64,000 nucleotides of DNA from Rhizobiaceae bacterium (GCA_023953835.1 JAMLJB010000003.1:1-64000); one strand, 5' to 3'; positions 1 through 8,935 are shown, counted from the stretch's first letter. The notes: a model not told the origin generated them from the letters alone. Numbers and translations are program-made.

Positions 1-1
1 C

Positions 2-544
2 CTCGCGGTTCTGCGAGCAGGCGCGCAGCGCGCGGCCCGGCTTGGTCTTGCTGAAGAACAAATAGAGCAGCGCGACCAGCGCGGCGCCGCAGCCCAGGAT
101 CCAGAAGAGCTGGTAGCTGATTGCGATGCCGCCGAACTTCAGCGGCCCGCCGCCGGTGAACTCGTCGAAGGTGCGCGGCTGGTCGCCGAGCGTCAGGATG
201 GTGACGCGCTCGATCAGGATCTGCGCCGCGAGGGTGGCCAGGATGATGGCGAAGAGGGCGGCACCCCGGTCCCACATTGGCCGGACGACGGCGATCTCGA
301 TGACCAGGCCGATCACCGCCACCACAGGGACTGTGAGGATCGCGGCGACGAGGATCGGCTGGCCGAGCACGGTGAGGATGGTGTGGCAGATCATGCCGCC
401 GAGCATCACGAAGACGCCCTGCGCGAAGTTCACGATGCCGCTGGCGTTGTAAATCACGCAGTAGCCGATGCCGACGAGGCCGTAGATCAGGCCGAGCCCG
501 ACGCCCGTGACGAGGCTCTGCAATAGCTGGTGGACGTCAGGCAT
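2..544 (-). CDS. livH: Branched-chain amino acid-type ABC transporter permease LivH (3' part cut by window)
   Basis: Inner-membrane permease of a high-affinity Liv-type importer. The visible N-terminal 181 residues run from MPDVHQLLQSLVTGVG through several hydrophobic segments and the family-typical stretch NASGIVNFAQG, where LivH proteins bind the partner ATPases. The frame is open to the left window edge, so about 110 C-terminal residues are missing. The ATG at 544 overlaps the end of livG by 8 bp, which implies translational coupling in the operon binding protein, livF, livM, livG, livH. The natural substrate may not be an amino acid: Liv-type systems near oxygenase and CoA-ligase genes often take up aromatic acids (inference). 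Confidence 0.9.
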   Translation of the reverse strand, partial: MPDVHQLLQSLVTGVGLGLIYGLVGIGYCVIYNASGIVNFAQGVFVMLGGMICHTILTVLGQPILVAAILTVPVVAVIGLVIEIAVVRPMWDRGAALFAIILATLAAQILIERVTILTLGDQPRTFDEFTGGGPLKFGGIAISYQLFWILGCGAALVALLYLFFSKTKPGRALRACSQNRE

Positions 545-1310
545 TCGCGATCTCCGTATCGCCAAGATAGGCGGCCAGCACGTCGGGATGGGCCCGGATC
601 GCGGCGGGGTCGCCCTCGGCGATCTTGCGGCCGAAATCGATCACGGCGATGCGCCGCGCGACGCGCATGACGAGGCTCATGTCGTGCTCGACCAGGATCA
701 CGGTGATGCCGCGCTGGTTCACCTTCTCGATCACCGTCGCCAGTGCCGAGGTCTCCTCTGTGTTCAGGCCGGCCGCGGGTTCGTCGAGCAGCAGCAGGCG
801 CGGCTCGGCGGCAAGCGCCCGTGCTACTTCCAGCAGGCGCTGGCGACCGTAGGGCAGCTTGTCGGCCGGCAGATGGGCGTGGCCGCGAAGGCCGACAAAA
901 TCCAGCAGTTCCTCGGTGCGGCGCTCGATCGAGGTATCCTGCCGGCGCACCCAGGCAGGCCGGAACAGCGCTGCGGCGATACCGCCCTTGCTGACGCGGT
1001 GAAAGCCAACCTTGATGTTCTCGGCGACGGTCAGGTCTTTGAAGAGCTGCACCAGTTGGTAGGTGCGCACCAGGCCGCGCAGCGCGATCTCGTGTTGAGG
1101 CTTGCCGGTGATGTCCTCGCCGTCGAAGCGCACCGTGCCGCTCGTCGGCATCAGCGCGCCGGAGATCACGTTGAACAGCGTCGTCTTGCCGGCGCCGTTC
1201 GGTCCGATCACGGCGAACAGCTCGCCTTCTTCCACGTCGAAGCTGATGGAATCGTTGGCAACGAGCCCGCCGAAGCGCATCGTCTCGTCCTGGACGGAAA
1301 GAAGCGCCAT
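537..1310 (-). CDS. livG: Liv-type ABC transporter ATP-binding protein LivG
   Basis: Cytoplasmic ATPase of 257 residues beginning MALLSVQDETMRFGG. The Walker A motif GPNGAGKTT is near residue 39 and the Walker B stretch LLLLDEPAAGLN near 170. The signature loop reads LPYGRQRLLEVARAL rather than LSGGQ, which is normal for LivG (family LSYGQQR). The C-terminal VEHDMSLVM segment carries the switch histidine. The longer open frame upstream overlaps livM and has no transporter similarity, so the ATG at 1310 is preferred. It lies 5 bp after the livM stop and its 3' end overlaps livH. Confidence 0.93.
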   Translation of the reverse strand: MALLSVQDETMRFGGLVANDSISFDVEEGELFAVIGPNGAGKTTLFNVISGALMPTSGTVRFDGEDITGKPQHEIALRGLVRTYQLVQLFKDLTVAENIKVGFHRVSKGGIAAALFRPAWVRRQDTSIERRTEELLDFVGLRGHAHLPADKLPYGRQRLLEVARALAAEPRLLLLDEPAAGLNTEETSALATVIEKVNQRGITVILVEHDMSLVMRVARRIAVIDFGRKIAEGDPAAIRAHPDVLAAYLGDTEIANA

Positions 1311-1315
1311 GGTCG

Positions 1316-2305
1316 TCACTCCGCCGGCTTCTGCCGGCGCGCCGCGCGCCGTGCCACGAGCGCGAAGACGCCCTTCGGCGCGAAGATAAGGATCAGGATC
1401 AGGATGATGGAATAGGCGATGTCCTGAACCTCGCTCAGGCGGCGAAGGAATTCCGGCAGGACCACGACCACCAGCGCCCCCACCGCCGGCCCCCAGATGG
1501 TGCCGATGCCGCCGAGGAAGAGCATGGTGAAGCTCTGGATGATCATCGCCAGGCCGAAGATCTCTGGCGAGATGAAGCCGACGAAATGGGCGAAGAGCGA
1601 GCCGGCCACCGAGGCGTAGAGCGCCGAGATCACGAAGGCGGCGAGCTTGTAGCGCGAGACGTTGATGCCGAGCGCGCGCGCCGCCTGCTCGCTGCCGGCA
1701 ATGGCGACCAGCGCGTTGCCGAACCGCGAATGGCGCAGCCGGATGGAGACCCACACGCCCAAGAGAAGCATCAGCGCCAGCAGGATCAACTGCTGCTTCT
1801 CGGTCCCGAGCACGAAGCTGCCGATGCCCATCGGCGGAATGCCGGAATAGCCCATATAGCCCTGGGTCAGGCCGGCCCATTCGACCGAGATCTCGTAGAC
1901 GATGAGGCCGAGCGTGAAGGTGGCCATGGCCAGGTAGTGGCCCTGGAGCTTGAGGATCGGATAGCCGATCACAGCTGCGACGACGCCGGAGAAAGTCATC
2001 GACACGAACAGCGCGGGCACCGGGTCCCACATATAGGTCGCCGTCAGGATGGCCGAGCCGTAGCCGCCGAAGGCCGCGAAGGCGTTCTGGCCGAATGAGG
2101 CCTGGCCGGTGTAGCCCATGAAGAGGTTCAGGCCGGTGCAGAAGATGCCGTAGATCGCGGCGAAGCCGATCACCGTTACGATGTAGCCGCTCGACCCGAG
2201 CGCGAAGGCCAGGACGGCCAGAACGATGGCGACCGGCAGCCAGGTCTCGACCGATTTCGCGACGAGCGACACGGGCCTAGGAGAGGTAATATCGGGCAAG
2301 GTCAT
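1316..2305 (-). CDS. livM: Liv-type ABC transporter permease LivM
   Basis: Second permease subunit, 329 residues from the ATG at 2305 (MTLPDITSPRPVSL). It shows the LivM hallmark GLNLFMGYTGQASFGQNAF near residue 60, repeated hydrophobic segments, and the permease loop RLRHSRFGNALVAIAGSEQAARALGI near 190. The C-terminus is basic (ARRAARRQKPAE), as is common. The frame continues upstream without a start that makes sense, and those codons are shadows of livF. The 29-bp overlap with livF indicates tight coupling. Confidence 0.92.
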   Translation of the reverse strand: MTLPDITSPRPVSLVAKSVETWLPVAIVLAVLAFALGSSGYIVTVIGFAAIYGIFCTGLNLFMGYTGQASFGQNAFAAFGGYGSAILTATYMWDPVPALFVSMTFSGVVAAVIGYPILKLQGHYLAMATFTLGLIVYEISVEWAGLTQGYMGYSGIPPMGIGSFVLGTEKQQLILLALMLLLGVWVSIRLRHSRFGNALVAIAGSEQAARALGINVSRYKLAAFVISALYASVAGSLFAHFVGFISPEIFGLAMIIQSFTMLFLGGIGTIWGPAVGALVVVVLPEFLRRLSEVQDIAYSIILILILIFAPKGVFALVARRAARRQKPAE

Positions 2306-2996
2306 GATGCGACTGGATCTCGTGGGTCGGCAGCTCGGCGGCCACCGTGCCGAGCGATAGGACGTAGACCCGCTTGGCGAGCTTGAGCGCCAGCGGGGCC
2401 TTCTGCTCGACCAGCAGGATGCCGAGGCCCTGGCGGTTGAGCTCTCCGAGCGTTGCGAGGATTTCCGAGGCGACGCGCGGCGCGAGGCCGAGCGACGGCT
2501 CGTCAAGCATGAGCAGCTTCGGCTTGGCCATGAGGGCGCGGCCGATGGCGAGCATCTGCTGCTCGCCGCCCGACAGCGACGCCGCCACCTGCTCCAGCCG
2601 TTCCTTCAGCCGCGGGAACAGCCGGAAGACATCGGCCAGCCGCTCCGCCATCTCGGCTTCCTGGGTCAGCAGGTAGCCGCCGAGGATCAGGTTCTCGCGG
2701 ACCGTCATCTGGCCGAACAGACCGCGCCCCTCCGGCACCATGATGATGCCGGCCCTGGCGCGCTGGTGCGTCCGCAGGGCAGTGATGTCCCTGCCCTGGA
2801 AGAACACCTTGCCGCTCGACGGCGTCAGCCCGGTCATGGCCCGGAGCAGCGTCGACTTGCCGGCGCCGTTAGGGCCGAGGACGGTGACGAGTTCGCCCTC
2901 GCCGACCGTCACGCTGGTGGGTTTCAAGGCATGCACGCCGCCGTAGTAGACCGACAGCGTGTTCGCCTCGAAAAGCGCGGTTGCGGACTGCGCCAT
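2277..2996 (-). CDS. livF: Liv-type ABC transporter ATP-binding protein LivF
   Basis: Second ATPase of the importer, 239 residues. The Walker A motif GPNGAGKST is near residue 41, the Q-loop region VPEGRGLFGQMTV is typical of LivF, the signature is LSGGEQQMLAIGRAL, and Walker B is LLMLDEPSLGLAP. The length matches the family (about 235). Its ATG at 2996 is 3 bp beyond the stop of the binding-protein gene, so it is co-transcribed and probably translationally coupled. Confidence 0.93.
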   Translation of the reverse strand: MAQSATALFEANTLSVYYGGVHALKPTSVTVGEGELVTVLGPNGAGKSTLLRAMTGLTPSSGKVFFQGRDITALRTHQRARAGIIMVPEGRGLFGQMTVRENLILGGYLLTQEAEMAERLADVFRLFPRLKERLEQVAASLSGGEQQMLAIGRALMAKPKLLMLDEPSLGLAPRVASEILATLGELNRQGLGILLVEQKAPLALKLAKRVYVLSLGTVAAELPTHEIQSHHDLARYYLS

Positions 2997-2999
2997 TGT

Positions 3000-4139
3000 C
3001 TACTTTGCGACCAGCATGCCGCCCTGCGCGACGCCGACCACGAACGGGTTCTCCGTTACGCCGACATGCGCGCCCGGCGCGAAGGTGTATTTCGACATGA
3101 CGCCCTGGAAGCCCGCGATCTTCTCGAGCGCGGCGCGCACCGCCGGGCCTTCGACGCTCTTGGCGTCCTCGACCGCCTTGGCGACGAGCATGATGGCGTC
3201 CCAGCCGCGCGCGCCGGCATTGGTGTCGCGGTCCATGCCGTAACGCTCGTGCCATTGCTTGAGGAATGGCTCGGCGACCGCCCGCTGGGCCTCGTCCGCC
3301 ATGGTGCCGGAAAGCTGGATCGCCGTCGCCACGAAGAGCGACTGCGCGCCGAGGGCCTCTCCGGCCTGCACGAAGACGGAGCCGTCATCCAGGCTGGACA
3401 GGAGCAGCATCTTGTCGAGGCCGAGCTGGCGGATGTTCTTGGCGACCGTCACGGTCGAACCGCCCCGGCCCATCTTGACGATCGCGCCGGCGCCCGCCGC
3501 ATGGGCGCGTCCGATCTGGACGCTCATGTCGGCGTCGTCCTGCTTGTAGGTCTCGGTCGCCACCACTTCGAGGCCGTAGTCGGCGGCCATCTTGGCGCCG
3601 ATGTCCTTCATCAGCATGGCGTAGGGCGTCGGATCGTGGAGGATCGCGACCTTGCGAATGTCGGTCTTCTCTTTGAGATATTGGTAGCGGGCGCCGACCT
3701 CGAACTTGGCGGGGGCGAGCGTCGAGAACGCCCATTCCTGCTCTTCCGGCTTGGGCGGCAAGATCGAGCAAAGGACCATCGGCAACTGGGCCTTCGCGAC
3801 GAATGGGGCGGCGGCGAAGTTGCCCGCAGACACGCAACCCGAGACGAAGATCTGGACGCCGTCGACGGACATCAGCTTGCGGTAGCCGACCACCGCTTCC
3901 TGCGGCTCGGACTTGTTGTCCTCGACGAAGAGCTCGACCTTCTTGCCGTTGATGCCCGACTTGGCGTTCAGGGCCTCGACTGCGAGGTCCATGCCGTCAC
4001 GCCAGGCGCGATCGTAGACCGCGACATAGCCAGTCAGGCCAAGCGACGAGCCAATCTTGTAGGTCTCCTCCGCTTTCGCGGCGAATGGCGAACTGAGCGC
4101 GACGACAGTCGCTACGGCATATGCGATGCGATTACGCAT
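3000..4139 (-). CDS. Periplasmic ligand-binding protein of the Liv-type importer (LivK-like)
   Basis: Exported binding protein of 379 residues. The N-terminus MRNRIAYAVATVVALSSPFAAKAEE is a clear Sec signal peptide with cleavage expected after AKA. The mature part has the type 1 periplasmic fold features YKIGSSLGLTGYVAVYDRAWRDG, where ligand-side loops follow the first strand, and the hinge-side GGSTVTVAKNIRQLG. A GGGAGGG ribosome site precedes the ATG at 4139 by about 8 nt. As first gene of the operon it probably sets specificity, and the ligand is not predictable from sequence. Its leader region carries an AT-rich palindrome shared with the next operon. Confidence 0.9.
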   Translation of the reverse strand: MRNRIAYAVATVVALSSPFAAKAEETYKIGSSLGLTGYVAVYDRAWRDGMDLAVEALNAKSGINGKKVELFVEDNKSEPQEAVVGYRKLMSVDGVQIFVSGCVSAGNFAAAPFVAKAQLPMVLCSILPPKPEEQEWAFSTLAPAKFEVGARYQYLKEKTDIRKVAILHDPTPYAMLMKDIGAKMAADYGLEVVATETYKQDDADMSVQIGRAHAAGAGAIVKMGRGGSTVTVAKNIRQLGLDKMLLLSSLDDGSVFVQAGEALGAQSLFVATAIQLSGTMADEAQRAVAEPFLKQWHERYGMDRDTNAGARGWDAIMLVAKAVEDAKSVEGPAVRAALEKIAGFQGVMSKYTFAPGAHVGVTENPFVVGVAQGGMLVAK

Positions 4140-4430
4140 TTCAAAAACCCTCCCTTTTCTGATCTGGCACCAAGCGGTCGCCTCACGCCATATTGACCAT
4201 CAATACTCCAACGCCCGGCCTGCGATCCGCTTCTCGAGCAGCACCGCGACCGGGCATCCTCGCAACCATGATCCCGACGCTCAGAAACGCCTGATCGCCA
4301 TGGTCGGTATCACAACAATGAAAGCAGCCTCCTCCCAGAAGGACGCTCCTCTCGCGAGCCATATTATTAATAATTAACGATCGATCCGGGCGCAAGGGAG
4401 AAATTCGCAATCCGCTTCCGAACTTCCATC
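4140..4430 (-). promoter_or_regulatory. Leader and promoter region of the Liv-type operon with AT-rich palindrome and CGATCGAT box
   Basis: This 291-bp gap precedes the importer operon. It holds a 12-bp perfect palindrome ATTATTAATAAT at 4363-4374 inside an 18-bp block (4360-4377) repeated exactly at 6193-6210 upstream of the NIPSNAP/reductase operon. Directly adjacent is ACGATCGAT at 4377-4385, a word also found before the Rieske gene (16608-16616), with a related one before the lactonase. In GC-rich DNA such AT islands are likely operators or promoter cores. The binding regulator is unknown; the nearby TetR and IclR proteins are candidates. Confidence 0.6.
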
Positions 4431-5705
4431 TTATGAGCCCCCGCTCCCAGCCATCCGGCGGCCGGCAAAGTTTTCATGCTGACGCTCGTCGAGGAGCCCA
4501 TCCAACGCGCTGGGTTGCAGGCGGACAGCGCCCGCAAGGAACGCCTCAGACAAGGCCGCGCTGTTTTCAATGGCCCGGCGAACCATCGAAATCTGGCGTC
4601 CATTGTTCATCGCGATTGCCCCGATGGGCGCGCCGTCCGCATCGACCGCGACGATCGTCCATTGATCGGCGTTAAGACGACCTTGGAGCCAGTAGCCCGC
4701 CGCATGGTCCGTCGCGCCAAGGAACTGCAGATTTTTTCCGAACTGATCCGACCACAGCCAGGGAACCGCCGCGTAGATCGCCGGCAGGTCGAGCATGGCG
4801 CGTGCCGCAACGAGCGGTTGGTCGGCCGCCACCTTCCATGATTCCAGCCGCCGGCGCGTGCCACCCCATGTCTTGTGTGCCGTGACCTCGCCCGCCGCGA
4901 AGACCAACGGATCCGACGTCCGGCAAGCCTCGTCGACGACGATTCCGTTCTCTGTCGCGAGCCCTGCCCGGACAGCCAGTTCGACGTTCGGCTCGACACC
5001 GATGCCGACGACAACCGCGTCCGCATGAAGTGTGCCGAGGCTCGTATCCACCAGCAGTGCGTCCGGCCCGCGCATGCGAACACCCTCGACGCTGCAGCCC
5101 AGCAAAACCTCAACGCCATGGTTCTTGTGGATGGCGGCGATCGTTCGCCCCACGAAACGCGGCATTCCCCTGGACAACAGCCTGTCCTGCGCCTCGACGA
5201 CCGTGACCTCGCTGCCGGCCTGTCTTGCCGCCGCCGCCACTTCGAGACCGATGAATCCTCCGCCTATGACCACCAGTCGCGCCTCGGGTCGCAGGACCGT
5301 GCGCATGGCAACGGCATCTTCAATCGAACGCAGGTAGAACAACCGCGACGACGCGATCGCGACCGGTAGCAGCCGAGGGCGCGAGCCGGTGGCCAGCAGC
5401 AGCCGATCGTAGTCGAAGGCGCCACCATCCGCCGTGACGACCTGCCTGCCGGCGCGATCGATCTCGACGGCAGTCGTTGCCGGCCGGTATTCTACGCCAA
5501 GGCGCGCATAGTCCAACGCTTCCGGTAGCACCAGACCTTCGGGTCCGACTTGGCCGAGGAGCAGATCCTTCGACAAAGGCGGCCGGTCGTAAGGAAGTCC
5601 CGCTTCGGAGCCCAGGAGCGTGACGGACGCCTCAGACGAGAGCTTACGGAGTTCGATCGCCGCTGTATGGCCTGCCAGTCCTGCGCCGACGATGACGGTC
5701 TTCAT
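4431..5705 (-). CDS. FAD-dependent ferredoxin reductase of a dioxygenase-type electron-transfer chain
   Basis: Predicted NAD(P)H:ferredoxin (rubredoxin) oxidoreductase of 424 residues. It begins MKTVIVGAGLAG, the FAD-binding GxGxxG at residue 7. The NAD(P)-binding motif VVIGGGFIGLEVA is near 148, and the second FAD contact LVFAAGEV near 270 replaces the usual GD dyad. The reductase C-terminal domain has the typical WLWSDQFGKNLQFLG. Such enzymes feed ferredoxins of Rieske oxygenases or P450s. No ferredoxin gene is in the window, so the partner is unclear. An upstream in-frame ATG at 5723 is possible. The NIPSNAP gene lies 59 bp upstream in the same operon. Confidence 0.85.
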   Translation of the reverse strand: MKTVIVGAGLAGHTAAIELRKLSSEASVTLLGSEAGLPYDRPPLSKDLLLGQVGPEGLVLPEALDYARLGVEYRPATTAVEIDRAGRQVVTADGGAFDYDRLLLATGSRPRLLPVAIASSRLFYLRSIEDAVAMRTVLRPEARLVVIGGGFIGLEVAAAARQAGSEVTVVEAQDRLLSRGMPRFVGRTIAAIHKNHGVEVLLGCSVEGVRMRGPDALLVDTSLGTLHADAVVVGIGVEPNVELAVRAGLATENGIVVDEACRTSDPLVFAAGEVTAHKTWGGTRRRLESWKVAADQPLVAARAMLDLPAIYAAVPWLWSDQFGKNLQFLGATDHAAGYWLQGRLNADQWTIVAVDADGAPIGAIAMNNGRQISMVRRAIENSAALSEAFLAGAVRLQPSALDGLLDERQHENFAGRRMAGSGGS

Positions 5706-5764
5706 GATTGTCGATCGAGCCATCCTGTTTCGGGCACCGAGGCGGTTGGGTCTCGCTCCGCCGT

Positions 5765-6115
5765 TCAAACCGGAGCGGACGTTCCGGCACCGGCGCCGAA
5801 GGACGGGAGGTCGGGAACCGCCAGCATCGGAACGCTGCGAACATCGGCGACAAACCTGATGCCCCTGTTGCGGGCAGCCAAGCCGGTCTTCCAACGATCG
5901 TCGGCGTAGAACCCGCTCCAGTTCGAGGCCATCGTTTCCATGTCTTCGTGCTCGACGACGTAATAGAGCGTCTTGTCGTCCGGCGTTTCCCAGAAGCCAT
6001 GGGGATTGATTCCGTGTTCAAGCATGAGCGGGACAGCCAACTCCCGGAACACCGCCTGCAAGGCCTGCATCTTGCCCGGAACGACTTCGTAGATCCTCAG
6101 TTCAAACGTTCCCAT
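5765..6115 (-). CDS. NIPSNAP family protein
   Basis: Small 116-residue protein starting MGTFELRIYEVVPGKMQALQAVF, the usual opening of NIPSNAP proteins (dimeric alpha/beta ferredoxin-like barrels). Such proteins often accompany catabolic oxygenases and may act as small monooxygenases, isomerases or stabilising partners. The start at 6115 is supported by GGAGGAG six bases upstream; an earlier ATG at 6184 would add 23 unconserved residues. It is first in an operon with the FAD reductase and has the shared AT palindrome about 80 bp upstream. Confidence 0.82.
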   Translation of the reverse strand: MGTFELRIYEVVPGKMQALQAVFRELAVPLMLEHGINPHGFWETPDDKTLYYVVEHEDMETMASNWSGFYADDRWKTGLAARNRGIRFVADVRSVPMLAVPDLPSFGAGAGTSAPV

Positions 6116-6483
6116 ATCTGCTCCTCCGGGACACACCGAGACGGGGCCTGACCAGGACCGGCTGGTCGGCAAGCGCGCCATCAACTTCCGAGCATATTAT
6201 TAATAATTAATTCCTTGCTGTCAAATTTCCGTCGACGAAAAAGGCCCGTCTGCGACGTGCGGAAACGACCGGGGGGCACACCGATCTGCAATGACCGTCA
6301 CTGGCGACGTTATCGACTAGCCGCCGCTCGCTCCATCGATCGACGCCGATCGATATGTCGGGGCGGCCTCTCGCAGCGGGCCATTTCGAGCGCCGCCAAC
6401 ACCTCCTCCGTCCGACCTTACGCGGACTACCGGAAGGGCAGGGCTTCGCGGCCTGACGCCTTTCGAGGACGCGCCGGCCCCGG
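6116..6483. promoter_or_regulatory. Intergenic region with second copy of the AT-rich palindrome
   Basis: This 368-bp stretch has no convincing gene. It contains the exact 18-bp repeat 6193-6210 with core ATTATTAATAAT at 6196-6207, which also lies at 4360-4377. It sits about 80 bp before the NIPSNAP start, a normal operator or promoter position for the minus-strand operon. The rest (6215-6483) is GC-rich and separates the SDR stop from that promoter. No clear terminator was seen. Confidence 0.6.
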
Positions 6484-7278
6484 CTATTTCGGCGGGGCCG
6501 TCAGATCGAGGCCCATCTCAAGGGATATCCTGCGGGCCGCGCCGCCGCTCTTGAAACCGCCATCGACCAGGATGTCCTCGCCGGTGATGAACCCTGCTTC
6601 GTCGCTGACCAGGAACAGGACGAGGTTGGCGACCTCCTGCGTCGTGCCGTAGCGTCTGAGCGGCGTGGCTCGCAGCCATGGCTGCAGATGCGGCGCGCCG
6701 GCATTGGCTTCGGTCACGATGATGCCCGGGCAGACGGCGTTCACCCGGATGTTCCAGTCCACATATTCGACCGCCGCCGTCCTCGTCAGACCGAGCATCC
6801 CTGCCTTGCTTGACGTGTAGGCCGCGTCGTTGTGCCCGACATGGGCGCAGATCGAGGAAACATTGACGACCGCGCCTCCGCCTGCGTCGCGGATGGCCGG
6901 GGCGACAGCCTGCATCCCAAGGAAGGGGCCTGTCAAATTGATCGAGATGACCCGGTCCCAGTCCGCCCGGCGCGTGCCGGTGACCCCGGTCCGATTGAGA
7001 ACCGCGGCGTTGTTGACCAGCGTGGTGACCTTGCCCTTCCAGGCGATGGTTTGCGCGAGAACTGATGCCCACTGCGCCTCGTCCGAGACGTCGAGGCGGC
7101 AGAAGATGGCCTCGCCGCCGTCCTGCCTGATGCGGTCTGCGACGTCGTTGCCTTCGCGCTCCAGCACGTCGCACAGCACGACGGCGCCGCCCTGCCTAGC
7201 GATAAGGCTCGCCTGGGCCGCGCCGATGCCGCGCGCCGCGCCGGTGACCATCGCGACCTTGCCTGCCATCGTGAGCAT
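6484..7278 (-). CDS. Short-chain dehydrogenase/reductase (SDR), FabG-like
   Basis: Classical NAD(P)-dependent SDR of 264 residues. The cofactor motif TGAARGIG is at about residue 12, NNAAVLN near 88, the catalytic Ser in VVNVSSICAHVG near 138, and the Tyr-Lys pair in YTSSKAGMLGLTR near 153. The C-terminus ILVDGGFKSGGAARRISLEMG is unusual in length. It is the last gene of an operon with the taurine/nitrate-type ABC importer, 17 bp after the permease. It probably oxidises an alcohol intermediate of the imported compound. A decayed paralogue lies at 26955-27516. Confidence 0.88.
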   Translation of the reverse strand: MLTMAGKVAMVTGAARGIGAAQASLIARQGGAVVLCDVLEREGNDVADRIRQDGGEAIFCRLDVSDEAQWASVLAQTIAWKGKVTTLVNNAAVLNRTGVTGTRRADWDRVISINLTGPFLGMQAVAPAIRDAGGGAVVNVSSICAHVGHNDAAYTSSKAGMLGLTRTAAVEYVDWNIRVNAVCPGIIVTEANAGAPHLQPWLRATPLRRYGTTQEVANLVLFLVSDEAGFITGEDILVDGGFKSGGAARRISLEMGLDLTAPPK

Positions 7279-7295
7279 TGAGGCGGTCTCCCGGC

Positions 7296-8069
7296 TCAGA
7301 AGCGGTATCGGGCCTGCACCAAGCGCAGCAGCCAGGTGAGGATCACGGCCATCAGCGACAAAATGATGATGACTGAGAACACGCCCGCTACGTCGATGCT
7401 GGCCTGGCGCTGGACGATGATGCTGCCGAGACCGACCGAGGCGCCGATGAATTCGCCGACGATCGCGCCGATGATCGACAGGACCAGCGCAACCTCGAGC
7501 CCCGAAAAGAGATAGGGCATGAGGCCGGGCAGGCGCACCTTGATGTAGGTCTGCAAGGGCGATGCCCGCAGCGAGCGCATTAGCATCAGTCGACGCGGAT
7601 CCGCCTCCTTCAGCCCCGCGGAGACGTTAACGAACAGAGGGAAGAACGCGATCACCGCGGCGGTGACGACCTTCGATTGGATGCCGTAGCCGAACCAGAT
7701 GATGAGAAGCGGGGCGATGGCGACCTTCGGAACGGCCTGGAAGGCGAGGATGAAGGGATAGGTGAGGCGGTCGAAGAGCGGGAAAAGGCCCGACGCTGTG
7801 CCGAGCGCAAGGCCGCCGATGGCCGCCAGGACGAACCCGAGCAGGACCTCAATGAGCGTCACCTGCAGATGCGGCAGGATGGTGCCGCTGGTGATGTCGG
7901 ATACAAGTTTCTGCAGGATGCGGCTCGGCGTCGGGATCACATATTCCGGCACGTCGAACCAGACGACGCTGGCTTCCCAGGCAAGGAAGAACGCTAGCAT
8001 GAGCGCAACGACTAGGAAATTCTCGCGGGTACGAGACTTCAAGGTGATTGAGGGGCTTTCCGTCGCCAT
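7296..8069 (-). CDS. ABC transporter permease, SsuC/TauC/ThiX type
   Basis: Inner-membrane permease of 257 residues with about six hydrophobic segments, for example VALMLAFFLAWEASVVWF at the N-terminus. The BPD-type EAA-like loop is LKEADPRRLMLMRSLRASPLQTYIKVRLPG near residue 150. Its ATG overlaps the ATPase stop by one base (TGATG). Together with the ATPase and NMT1-type binding protein it forms a complete importer of the nitrate/sulfonate/taurine or thiamine-precursor class. The substrate is not predictable from sequence. Confidence 0.9.
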   Translation of the reverse strand: MATESPSITLKSRTRENFLVVALMLAFFLAWEASVVWFDVPEYVIPTPSRILQKLVSDITSGTILPHLQVTLIEVLLGFVLAAIGGLALGTASGLFPLFDRLTYPFILAFQAVPKVAIAPLLIIWFGYGIQSKVVTAAVIAFFPLFVNVSAGLKEADPRRLMLMRSLRASPLQTYIKVRLPGLMPYLFSGLEVALVLSIIGAIVGEFIGASVGLGSIIVQRQASIDVAGVFSVIIILSLMAVILTWLLRLVQARYRF

Positions 8070-8935
8070 CAGTGTGGTCCCTTGGATTCGAGAACGGCGC
8101 GCAACCGGCTGACGATCCCGCCTATCTGGTCAGAATTCATCAGGTCGATCGGGCGCGGCCGCGGGATGGGGATGTCGATCACCTTGCGCAGCGTCGACGG
8201 CCGGCCTGACATCACCAGCACCCGGTCCGACAGGAAAGCCGCTTCCAGGATCGAATGGGTGACGAAGATTACCGTCGCGTTCGACTCCAGCGAGATGCGC
8301 TGGAGTTCCAGGTTCATCTCATCCCTCGTCATGGCGTCGAGCGCGCCGAACGGCTCGTCCATGAGCAGAACAGAAGGCTTGAGCGACATGGCGCGGGCGA
8401 TGGCGACACGCTGCTGCATGCCGCCCGAGAGTTCCGAGGGACGCTTGCCCTCGAAGCCGCTAAGGCGGACGAGGTCGATCATCTTCCGCGCCACCTCGAC
8501 CCGCTCTCGCTGCGGCACCCCCCTGACTTCCAAGGGGAGTTCCACATTGCCCTGAACGGTGCGCCACGGCAGCAGCACCGCGTCCTGGAAGACGATGCCG
8601 CAATCTACGTGCGGTCCCGTCACCGGTTTGCCGCGGAAGGTGATCGTTCCCTCCGTCTGCTTGAGCAGGCCGGCGATCATCATCATCAGCGTGCTCTTGC
8701 CACACCCGGAGGGACCGAGGATTGAGACGAATTCGCCTTGGCCAATGGAGCAGGAAATCGAGTCAATGGCGCGCACCGTCTTGAGGTCCGCTCCGGTGAA
8801 TTCCTTGCTAACATTGTCGACACGGATAAATTCGGGCCTCGGCGACTTCACCTGCGCCGCCATGTCTTGTCCGGCCATCGCGGATGGCTGCGTTATCGTC
8901 ATCAATCGCCGATTCCTCTGGGTAGCTTCAACCAT
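8069..8935 (-). CDS. ABC transporter ATP-binding protein, SsuB/TauB type
   Basis: ATPase of 288 residues. Walker A GPSGCGKST is near residue 63, the Q-loop IVFQDAVLLPWRTVQGNV is typical of the Ssu/Tau/Nit group, the signature is LSGGMQQRVAIARAM, Walker B is LLMDEPFGALDAMTRDEM, and the H-loop is VTHSILEAAFLSDRV. The ATG at 8935 has a strong GGGAGGGG site about 8 nt upstream. Another ATG at 8902 with a weaker GAGGAA is possible. It lies 21 bp after the binding-protein gene. Confidence 0.92.
   Translation of the reverse strand: MVEATQRNRRLMTITQPSAMAGQDMAAQVKSPRPEFIRVDNVSKEFTGADLKTVRAIDSISCSIGQGEFVSILGPSGCGKSTLMMMIAGLLKQTEGTITFRGKPVTGPHVDCGIVFQDAVLLPWRTVQGNVELPLEVRGVPQRERVEVARKMIDLVRLSGFEGKRPSELSGGMQQRVAIARAMSLKPSVLLMDEPFGALDAMTRDEMNLELQRISLESNATVIFVTHSILEAAFLSDRVLVMSGRPSTLRKVIDIPIPRPRPIDLMNSDQIGGIVSRLRAVLESKGPH

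Noticed and set aside
507..1415. 302-codon plus-strand frame opposite livG
   Set aside because: It is antisense to a clear ABC ATPase, has high Arg/His/Gly composition typical of shadow frames in GC-rich DNA, and no motif.
2766..4196. 476-codon plus-strand frame opposite the Liv binding protein
   Set aside because: Complement of a well-supported gene with signal peptide; composition is shadow-like.
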